Assembly: GCF_014205765.1 (NCBI RefSeq)
Contig: NZ_JACIIZ010000002.1
Span: 62,001 to 126,000 of the forward strand
DNA length: 64,000 bases
Source: Nitrospirillum iridis
GTDB taxonomy: Bacteria > Pseudomonadota > Alphaproteobacteria > Azospirillales > Azospirillaceae
Direction: 5' to 3'
Under the pieces are notes generated by a model. That model had not been told where the DNA came from. It did not search any database and saw only the letters and a program-made list of their open reading frames with translations. A program made the translations under genes and the position numbers. Below, piece by piece: positions 50,958 to 58,286 of the stretch. Each line of letters opens with the position of its first letter. The stretch's first letter is position 1.

Positions 50958-51157
50958 GAGTGGCGGGAACTGTCATGGCGTAGAATGGGATATTGAGGGA
51001 TAGGAAGGACCGGACTGCGCATGCGATCGCCGCCGACAGTTCTCGGCCACCCATGTCGGCAATGCCGTCATGCTCTCCAGAGAGGGCGTCGCAGTGCATG
51101 GATCTACAATCCCCAAAGCTGACGGAGCCTTTCCATGGGGGCGAGGCCCCACCCCAT

Positions 51158-51973
51158 TCAGCCGGGCAGGCCGAATTGCTGGCGCAAGATCTTGTCGAAC
51201 ATCCGCGCGGGCATGAGTCGGCGCAACAAGCTGACCTGCCTCGCCACTTTGCCAACGGGATAGCGCAGCCGCTGGCGCGGTGTCGTCGCCGCCAGAAGCA
51301 CCGCGTCCGCCACCTCTTCTGGTGTGACCGCCGTCAGCAACGCCTTCTTGTAAAAACCATGCACCCAGGCGCGCCCGCCATCATACTCCGGCATCTTGGT
51401 GTCGGGCTCCAGCGCGCTCTGGTCGAAGTTACCTTTCACCGTGCCCGGCTCGATCAATGACACGCGGACATTGAAAGCGCGGATTTCGTGATCCAGTGAC
51501 TCCGAGTAGCCTTCGAGGGCGAACTTGCTCCCGGCATAATGTGCCGAATACGGCGCCGGCAAGAACCCAAGCGCGCTACTCAGGTTGATGATGCGTCCTT
51601 GCCCGCGCGCCCGCATCGACGGCAACACCGCGTTGGTTACCCGGATAACACCGAACAGATTGACGTCGAACAGGCGCTGAACCTGTGCGGCCGAGGATTC
51701 CTCGGCGCCTCCGAACAGGCCCAGGCCGGCATTGTTGACGAGAACATCGATGCGCCCGGTGCGTGCGCGCACCTCGGAAACGAGGGACGCCACAGAGGCT
51801 TCGTCCGTCACGTCGCATGCCAGCATGGAAACCTGGCTCGGGTTGTTTCCGCTCGGCTTGCGGCTGGTGCCGAAGACGGTGAAGCCGGCGCGCGCCAGGG
51901 CCTCGGCGCTCGCACGACCGATGCCGGACGATGCGCCTGTCACGAGGGCAGTCTTTTGGGAGTTTGAGTGCAT
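51158..51973 (-). CDS. Short-chain dehydrogenase/reductase (SDR)
   Basis: 271 residues. NAD(P) site TALVTGASSGIGRASAEALA, NNAG in IDVLVNNAGLGLFGG, catalytic Ser in INLSSALGFLPAPYSAHY with Tyr/Lys in YAGSKFALEG. Classical SDR, substrate unknown. The start at 51973 gives the usual short lead before the Rossmann motif. First cassette gene inside the 4-kb block between direct repeats; the neighbouring quinone oxidoreductase and SDR lie on the same strand. Confidence 0.9.
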   Translation of the reverse strand: MHSNSQKTALVTGASSGIGRASAEALARAGFTVFGTSRKPSGNNPSQVSMLACDVTDEASVASLVSEVRARTGRIDVLVNNAGLGLFGGAEESSAAQVQRLFDVNLFGVIRVTNAVLPSMRARGQGRIINLSSALGFLPAPYSAHYAGSKFALEGYSESLDHEIRAFNVRVSLIEPGTVKGNFDQSALEPDTKMPEYDGGRAWVHGFYKKALLTAVTPEEVADAVLLAATTPRQRLRYPVGKVARQVSLLRRLMPARMFDKILRQQFGLPG

Positions 51974-52088
51974 CGCTGTCGATCCGTCTTGCTGGATATG
52001 GGACGTGTTCACGATCGTGTCTTCGGAATGAGCGGCAGACATACGCTGCGGCGCCGACCCTTGCTTCAGGGTGGAAGCGATACCGCCG

Positions 52089-53090
52089 TCACCTCAGCGT
52101 GAGGACGACCTTGCCTTTTGACCGTCCAGTTTCGACGTAGGCCAACGCCTCATTGGTCGATTTGAACGGGAAGGTTCGATCCAAGGTCGGGCGGATGATC
52201 CTGGCTTCGATCAGCGACGTGATCTGGCTCAACTGCCTACCATCGGCCCGCATGAACAGGAACGAATAGCCGATTCCCCGGCTTGCGGCCTTCCGTCGGA
52301 TGCCGAAGCTGAGAAGACGCATGACCTGACGCAGGAACCAGTTCAATCCTTGCTGCCGGGCAAAATCGGGGTCTGGCGGACCGGAAATGGAAATCAGTTT
52401 GCCACCGGGCTTCAGCACACTCAGGGATTTTTGGAGCGTGCCGCCGTCCAAGCTGGTCAAGACAACGTCGTAACCGGACAGGACCTTCTCGAAATCCTGC
52501 TTTTTGTAGTCGATCACGACGTCCGCGCCGAGGCTCTTGACCAACTCAACGTTGGCCGTACTCGTCGTCGTGGCGACGGTTGCGCCGAGGTGTTTGGCAA
52601 GCTGTATGGCGAATGTCCCGACGCCGCCGGAGCCCGCGTGTATGAGGATCTTCTGCCCTTTCCGCAGGCCGGCCCGCTCGACCAACGCCTGCCAGGCGGT
52701 GAGGCCGACCAGGGGAATCGAGGCGGCTTCCTTCATGGAGAGGTTCTTCGGCTTCAGCGCAAGGTCGGCCTCATCTATGGCAATGTGTTCGGCGAACGTT
52801 CCGACCCGGCCATCGCGTGGCCGGGCATAGACCTCGTCCCCCACCTTGAATTGGCGGACTTTGGACCCGACCCGGGCGACCACTCCGGCCATGTCGTGCC
52901 CCAAGATGAAGGGCGGGCGATACGGAAGGAGGGGTTTGAAGGCTCCATCGCGGATTTTGGAATCCAAAGGGTTCAGCCCGGCGGCATGGATCTCGACCAG
53001 GACATCTTCGTCCCCCACCACGGGCTCCGGCATGTCGCCGAAGCGTAGGGCGCCGCCCTTCTTGTACTTATCGATGATGAAGGCCTTCAT
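52089..53090 (-). CDS. Zinc-type alcohol dehydrogenase-like quinone oxidoreductase
   Basis: 333 residues, MDR family. GHDMAGVVARVG, GDEVYARPRDGRVGTFAEH, ILIHAGSGGVGTFAIQLAKH (NADPH site) and GGKLISISGPPD are visible; the catalytic-zinc Cys/His residues are absent, as expected for quinone oxidoreductases. It reduces an activated carbonyl or quinone with NADPH. Same strand as both SDR genes in the block; probably all repressed by TetR. Confidence 0.9.
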   Translation of the reverse strand: MKAFIIDKYKKGGALRFGDMPEPVVGDEDVLVEIHAAGLNPLDSKIRDGAFKPLLPYRPPFILGHDMAGVVARVGSKVRQFKVGDEVYARPRDGRVGTFAEHIAIDEADLALKPKNLSMKEAASIPLVGLTAWQALVERAGLRKGQKILIHAGSGGVGTFAIQLAKHLGATVATTTSTANVELVKSLGADVVIDYKKQDFEKVLSGYDVVLTSLDGGTLQKSLSVLKPGGKLISISGPPDPDFARQQGLNWFLRQVMRLLSFGIRRKAASRGIGYSFLFMRADGRQLSQITSLIEARIIRPTLDRTFPFKSTNEALAYVETGRSKGKVVLTLR

Positions 53091-53151
53091 GATCTGCTCT
53101 CCAGGTAACTGCCGACGCCCCCCTCCAATTGGAGATTGGCCGCGAGATTGC

Positions 53152-53940
53152 TCAGAACGCCGTCCGATAGCGCGCCGCCGCGTGTTCCTGGCGTGTGTTC
53201 GGCAACATGGCCTGACGCGCGGCCTGATATGTGTTCCACTGTTCCACATCGGGCAGCGGCGGGATCGTGACTGGCTCGCGACGGTCGAAGCCGACCAGCG
53301 CCGCATCGACGAGTTCATCGACTTCCATCACACCGGTCATGGTGTTGACGTCGGCGCCGACGTGTTCCCAGATTTCGGTGCGCGTCGCGGCGGGAAGCAC
53401 CGCCTGGACATAGACACCCTTCGGGCCAAGCTCGACGCTGAGCCCCTGTGACAGGAACAGCGCGAACGCCTTGGTCGCGCCATAGACGGTCATGGCGAAC
53501 TCCGGCGCCAGCCCGACCACGGAGCCGATATTGACGATGGCTCCTTCGCCAGACTTGGCGAACCGGGGCGCGACGGCACTTGAGAGCCGCAGGAGCGCCG
53601 TCGTGTTGAGGGCGACGAGCCGTGTGACATCGTCCGTGGACTGCTCGATGAAACTGCCGCCAAGGGCTGTTCCGGCGTTGTTGATGAGGATGCCGATGCG
53701 CGCATCGTCGCGCAGACGCGCCTCCACCACCGCAAGCTCGGCGGCCTGGGTCAGATCAGCCTGAATGATGTCGATCGCCACGCCGGTCTCCTGCCGCAGG
53801 CGCGTGGCAAGCGCCTCCATGCGCTTCCGGTCCCGCGCGACCAGCACAAGGTCATGGCCGCGCCGGGCGAAGCGATCGGCATAGGTGGCGCCGATGCCGG
53901 TGGAGGCGCCGGTAACAAGGACTGAGGGAATGGCAGCCAT
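53152..53940 (-). CDS. Short-chain dehydrogenase/reductase (SDR), divergent from TetR
   Basis: 262 residues. SVLVTGASTGIGATYADRFA, ILINNAGTALGGSF, VNIGSVVGLAPEFAMTVYGA with the Tyr and the Lys in TKAFALFLS. The start at 53940 is preceded by AGAGAGCAATCCC; an upstream in-frame ATG lies in the TetR palindrome. First gene of a likely three-gene run with the quinone oxidoreductase and the other SDR. Confidence 0.9.
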   Translation of the reverse strand: MAAIPSVLVTGASTGIGATYADRFARRGHDLVLVARDRKRMEALATRLRQETGVAIDIIQADLTQAAELAVVEARLRDDARIGILINNAGTALGGSFIEQSTDDVTRLVALNTTALLRLSSAVAPRFAKSGEGAIVNIGSVVGLAPEFAMTVYGATKAFALFLSQGLSVELGPKGVYVQAVLPAATRTEIWEHVGADVNTMTGVMEVDELVDAALVGFDRREPVTIPPLPDVEQWNTYQAARQAMLPNTRQEHAAARYRTAF

Positions 53941-53969
53941 GGGATTGCTCTCTGCTCCGCTGAAACCTA

Positions 53970-54019
53970 TATTCATGATAATCATCATGATTGCCTAAAT
54001 ATGATGGCTATCATGAATA
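53970..54019. promoter_or_regulatory. 50-bp palindrome between SDR and TetR genes, likely TetR operator
   Basis: TATTCATGATA (53970) and TATCATGAATA (54009-54019) are exact reverse complements; inner TCATCAT and ATGATG blocks continue the symmetry toward a centre near 53994. It covers the promoter region of both divergent genes, the usual position for an autorepressor site. Confidence 0.75.
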
Positions 54020-54048
54020 TGTCAATGGGCCTGGTGGAGAAATTTGAA

Positions 54049-54612
54049 ATGAAGGTCAGCCGAGAGCAGATGGTGGAGAACCGCCGCCGGATTCTGGATG
54101 TCGCCAGCAGGCTGTTCCGCGACAAGGGGTTCGACGCCGTCAGCGTGTCCGAGGTGATGAAGGCGGCCGGTCTTACGCACGGCGGCTTCTATGGCCACTT
54201 CAGTTCGAAGGACGACCTCGTGGCCGAGACCATTGCTTATGTGCTCTCCAACGATGAAAAGGGGGGCGGCGACCTCCGCGCGTATCTCGACGACTATCTG
54301 GCGCCCCGACATAGGGACAATGCGGCTGCTGGCTGCCCCACGGCGGGCCTTGCCGCGGATATCCGCCACCAGACACCGGCTGCCCGTGCCGCCATGACCG
54401 CCGGGCTCCGGTCGCAAATCGAGCGTGTGATGAAAGCCCTCCCGGATATCGATGCGGCCGAAAGGCGCCGCGCGGCGATCGGAACCTGGGCTGCGATGGT
54501 GGGGGCGGTTATCCTCTCCCGCGCGATCGACGACACGACGCTTTCGGATGAGGTTCTGGAACAGACGCGCGCGTGGCTCGAAGCCGCACTGGGCCCCGCG
54601 TCTGCCCGATAA
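54049..54612 (+). CDS. TetR-family repressor
   Basis: 187 residues. DNA-binding helix-turn-helix: ILDVASRLFRDKGFDAVSVS, EVMKAAGLTHGGFYGHFSSK. The C-terminal ligand domain has the AAAGCPTAGLAADI motif common in this group. GGAG lies about 11 bases before ATG 54049; earlier ATGs (54001, 54019) lie within the palindromic operator. It probably represses itself and the divergent SDR/QOR genes and responds to a toxic aldehyde or quinone. Confidence 0.9.
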   Translation: MKVSREQMVENRRRILDVASRLFRDKGFDAVSVSEVMKAAGLTHGGFYGHFSSKDDLVAETIAYVLSNDEKGGGDLRAYLDDYLAPRHRDNAAAGCPTAGLAADIRHQTPAARAAMTAGLRSQIERVMKALPDIDAAERRRAAIGTWAAMVGAVILSRAIDDTTLSDEVLEQTRAWLEAALGPASAR

Positions 54613-54811
54613 GCGCCGATGTGCACCCAACCGAGCAATTCACCACCCGTATGCTTCTCAAGCGGGCTGTCGGCCGCCATGATCTTTCCGGTGCTGACGG
54701 CACTTTTGGCCATGATTTGGGTTGGGTGTCAGGCCTGGAATGGCGTGTAAAGGGCCGATAGCAGTTGATAGATGGATTGCGGCGGTCGGCGGAAACTCTT
54801 CAATCAAATTA

Positions 54812-55022
54812 TGGCCACAGGGTTGCTGCCGGCTGGGCTGGCGTGGACAACGCCTTCGTGGCGTGAGGGGGGCAGCTTTCGCCGGGGAACCCGGCATGAA
54901 ATGACCGGCGACACCGCCGCTGCCGGGTGTCGCCGGAGCATGATGCCAACGGCATCAAGGACTTGTTATCGGCCTGAAAGTTGCATTTTTGTCAATCACA
55001 ACCCACCAATAGATAATGGAGA
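54812..55022 (+). repeat. Direct repeat flanking the SDR/QOR/TetR block, right copy
   Basis: Matches 50748-50957. It contains an orphan of the last codons of the CBS-BON gene (GWAGVDNAFVA then stop) and ends at the ribosome site of the EF-hand gene. The stretch 54613-54811 between TetR and this repeat shows no gene I can support. Confidence 0.88.
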
Positions 55023-55030
55023 GGGGAACG

Positions 55031-55591
55031 ATGACCAACATTCCGACAGTCAGTTACCATCTGGACCTTGGCCAGCTGGTTGCCCCGGGCGGGGATGACA
55101 CGGCCGCCCGGCAGTCGGCGCTGAACCAGATATTCCAGATCACCGATACGGACCATGACGGCGTCCTTACCAAGTCCGAGGTGGAGGCCGTGGTGAGCGG
55201 CACGGGTGGCCAGGGGGGCAGGGTCGATGCCGACGCGCTGTATGACCGGTTGAGCGACGGCGACACCCAGGCGGTGGACAAAGAGCGCTTCCTGTCCAGC
55301 TTTCCCGGCGGCGGCCTGAACGGCCCCACCCTCTATCTGTTGGCCACCACCAAGGACATGGCCGACAAGGGCTATGTCGAGACCCAGCGTTTGGTGTCCC
55401 TGGTCAATCCCAAGACGGGGGAGGTGGACGGTGGCGAATACCCATGGGTCGCACCCGAAAAGACCGACCCCGGCGGCCCCGTCGCCCGCGCCAGCCTGGA
55501 CATGATGTATGGCGCCTTTTCCCAGGCGGTGAATGACGCCGGCAAGGACATGCTGAAGCGGATGCGCGACAATCAGTCGTTCCTGCCGTAA
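55031..55591 (+). CDS. EF-hand calcium-binding protein
   Basis: 186 residues, no signal peptide. One canonical EF-hand loop: DTDHDGVLTKSE (Asp 1, 3, 5, Gly 6, Glu 12), near residue 39. A second degenerate loop may be RLSDGDTQAVDKERF. The rest is hydrophilic. GAGGGGAACG precedes the ATG. A cytoplasmic or secreted calcium-binding role is possible; no further family seen. Its upstream region is duplicated 4 kb upstream (50748-50957). Confidence 0.7.
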   Translation: MTNIPTVSYHLDLGQLVAPGGDDTAARQSALNQIFQITDTDHDGVLTKSEVEAVVSGTGGQGGRVDADALYDRLSDGDTQAVDKERFLSSFPGGGLNGPTLYLLATTKDMADKGYVETQRLVSLVNPKTGEVDGGEYPWVAPEKTDPGGPVARASLDMMYGAFSQAVNDAGKDMLKRMRDNQSFLP

Positions 55592-55836
55592 AGGCGGGCG
55601 CGAATGGCGCCATTGGCCTCCCCCCCAGCGCCGCTGGTGGCGGTGTCTTGACATTGATCTGATTACTCAGACAAATAACCTCCCATGTTAGCGCTCTCAT
55701 CGGCGCGGCCCTTGCCCTCACCTCCGGGAGGGGAGGGGCCGTACCGCTGTGATTGACGACTCAGAATGAAAGAGGGTGAGGGGACGGCGATGCGGGCGGG
55801 CACCGGTTGCCGATCCCCAAACCAGGGGGGATAGCG

Positions 55837-58266
55837 ATGTCATCAAGCCACGGCCGCGTTCTGTCGCTCGCGGCCATTTTCGCCCTTCTGTCCGTTGCGG
55901 CGGAAGCGGAACGGATGCCCCTGGTGTCCGGTTGGCGTGTCCATCCCGGTGCCGTGGTTGGGGCCGAGGCGGTGGCGTTTGATGACGGCGATTGGCGGCA
56001 GGTCACGGTGCCCCATGACGTGTCCGTCGATGATCATCCCGATGGAACGCCGCCGTTCGACGCGCAGGCCGTCGCCGGCCAGGATTCCGGCTATCTACCG
56101 GGCATGCAGGCCTGGTACCGGCGGCACATTGTTCTGGACGCGGCACAGGCGGCGGGTGTCATCCGCCTGAATTTCGAAGCCGTCTACATGGATGCCGATA
56201 TCTGGCTCAACGGCCAGCCTCTCGCCCGGCACCACGATGGCTACACCGCCTTCACCCTGGATCTGACCGGCAAGGTCCGGCCGGGCGACAATGTCATCGC
56301 CGTGCGGGTCGACCATGCCGACCCGTCGTCGCGCTGGTATGCCGGCACGGGCCTCATCCGCCCGGTCAGCCTGGACCTTCTGGACCTTGTCCATGTGGCA
56401 CCGGACAGCGTGGCCGTCACCACCCCCGTGGCGACGGAAGAGCGGGGCGAGGTCGCGGTGCGGTCGGCGGTGGTGAACCGGTCACCGCGCGCGGCGACCG
56501 TCGACCTGCTGTCCCGGGTGCTGGCCGCCGATGGGACGGTGGTCGCCCAGGCGCGGCGGGCGCTGCCGGTGGCGGCCAACGCCCGGGTGGATTGGGACCA
56601 AGCCCTGCGGGTGAACCGGCCGGCGCTGTGGTCGCCGGACGCGCCCAACCTTTACACCCTGGTGCAGCAGGTGCGTGTGGGTGGTGTCTTGAGGGATGAG
56701 CGGCGTACCCGGTTCGGCATCCGCACCATCACCGTCGACGCGCGCCAGGGCCTGCGTATCAACGGCCAGAAGGTGGTGCTGAAGGGTGGCAACATCCACC
56801 ACGACAACTACATGATCGGCGCCGCCGGCCTGCCGGACGCGGACGCCCGCAAGGTGGCGCTGATGAAGGCCGCCGGCTACAACGCCATCCGCAGCGCCCA
56901 CAACCCGGCCAGCCAGGCCACCTTGGACGCCGCTGACGCCTTGGGCATGCTGGTGATCGATGAGGCCTTCGACGCCTGGGACAAGCCCAAGCGCGCCCAG
57001 GACTATGCCCGTTTCTTCGCGACCGACTGGGCGGCGGACCTCGACAGCCTGGTGGTCAGCGGCCGCAACCATCCCAGCGTGCTGTTCTGGAGCATCGGCA
57101 ACGAGATACCGGAGCAGGGCACGCCCCAGGGGGCCGAGACGGGACGGCGTCTGGCCGACCGGGTGCGCCACCTGGATCCCACCCGGCCGGTGACGCAGGC
57201 GGTGAGCATCGACGGCCCAGACAACGCCCGCCAGTTCGCCGTGCTGGACGTGGCCGGCTATAACTACCGGGCCCATCTGTTCGGTCCGGACCATGTCCAG
57301 TTCCCGGACAGGGTCATGCTGACCACGGAATCCACGCCCCAGGACGCCTTCCAGTATTGGCGGCCGGTGGAAACCATGCCCTGGGTCATCGGCGATTTCG
57401 TCTGGACGGCGGTGGATTATATCGGCGAGGCGGGCATCGGCTGGATGGGCTACAGCCAGGATTGGCAAAAGCTGGCGCCCTATCCCTGGACCCTGGCCTA
57501 TTGTGGCGAGATCGACGCCACGGGACGCAAGCGCCCGGCGGCCTATTACCGCGAGGTGCTGTGGAAGACCGGCATCGACCCGATTTCCGCCTTCGTCCGC
57601 CAGCCGCCGGGGACGGAGGACCTCCCCGACCGTCATTACTTCACCATCCAACCCCCGCACCTGGACTGGTCGCTGGATGACGTGCATCCCAGCTGGACCT
57701 GGCCGGGGCAGGAGGGCAAGCCGCTGGAGGTGGTGGTCTATTCCGAGTTTCCGGAGGTGGAGCTTTTCCTGAACGGCCGCAGCCTGGGCCGCCACCCGGT
57801 GGGCGTGGAGGGTGAGTACAAGACGGCCTTCCAGGTTCCCTATGCGCCGGGCCGCCTGGTCGCCGTCGGCTATCGTGATGGCCGGCCGGCGGGGCGGTGG
57901 GAACTGCGCACCGCCGGCGCGCCGGCCGGGGCCCGGTTGTCGCTGGACCGGAAGACGGTGCGGGCCAATGGACAGGACCTGGCCTATCTGACGGTGGAAC
58001 TGGTCGATGCCGATGGCGCGCCCGTCTATGCCCAGGATGGTGACCGGATGGCCGCGGTGCGGGTGGATGGGGCCGGCGTGCTGGCCGGCCTGGGCAACGG
58101 AAATCCCCGCGACGCCGCCAGCTTCCAATCCGGCCAGCGCCGCACCTTCCACGGCCGGTTGGTCTTGGCGGTGCGGGCCGGGACGCGGGCGGGCCCCATC
58201 ACGATCGACGTTGACCTTGCGGGCATGCCGACGCGGCGCGTCACGCTGGACGCGACATCCCCATAA
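55837..58266 (+). CDS. Glycoside hydrolase family 2 (beta-galactosidase-like)
   Basis: 809 residues with a signal peptide (LSLAAIFALLSVAAEAE), so periplasmic. GH2 order: sugar-binding domain (WRQVTVPHDVSVDDHPDGTP, RHIVLDAAQ, NGQPLARHHDGYTAF), immunoglobulin-like domain, TIM barrel from about residue 310 (VVLKGGNIHHDNYMIG, AIRSAHNPAS), acid/base Glu in LFWSIGNEIPEQG, likely nucleophile Glu in MLTTESTPQDAFQY, and a C-terminal Ig-like domain. Cleaves beta-linked galactose or a related sugar. A same-strand GH31 follows after 20 bases, so the two degrade one oligosaccharide. Confidence 0.9.
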   Translation: MSSSHGRVLSLAAIFALLSVAAEAERMPLVSGWRVHPGAVVGAEAVAFDDGDWRQVTVPHDVSVDDHPDGTPPFDAQAVAGQDSGYLPGMQAWYRRHIVLDAAQAAGVIRLNFEAVYMDADIWLNGQPLARHHDGYTAFTLDLTGKVRPGDNVIAVRVDHADPSSRWYAGTGLIRPVSLDLLDLVHVAPDSVAVTTPVATEERGEVAVRSAVVNRSPRAATVDLLSRVLAADGTVVAQARRALPVAANARVDWDQALRVNRPALWSPDAPNLYTLVQQVRVGGVLRDERRTRFGIRTITVDARQGLRINGQKVVLKGGNIHHDNYMIGAAGLPDADARKVALMKAAGYNAIRSAHNPASQATLDAADALGMLVIDEAFDAWDKPKRAQDYARFFATDWAADLDSLVVSGRNHPSVLFWSIGNEIPEQGTPQGAETGRRLADRVRHLDPTRPVTQAVSIDGPDNARQFAVLDVAGYNYRAHLFGPDHVQFPDRVMLTTESTPQDAFQYWRPVETMPWVIGDFVWTAVDYIGEAGIGWMGYSQDWQKLAPYPWTLAYCGEIDATGRKRPAAYYREVLWKTGIDPISAFVRQPPGTEDLPDRHYFTIQPPHLDWSLDDVHPSWTWPGQEGKPLEVVVYSEFPEVELFLNGRSLGRHPVGVEGEYKTAFQVPYAPGRLVAVGYRDGRPAGRWELRTAGAPAGARLSLDRKTVRANGQDLAYLTVELVDADGAPVYAQDGDRMAAVRVDGAGVLAGLGNGNPRDAASFQSGQRRTFHGRLVLAVRAGTRAGPITIDVDLAGMPTRRVTLDATSP

Positions 58267-58286
58267 AACAAGCGGCAGGGAAGGAA

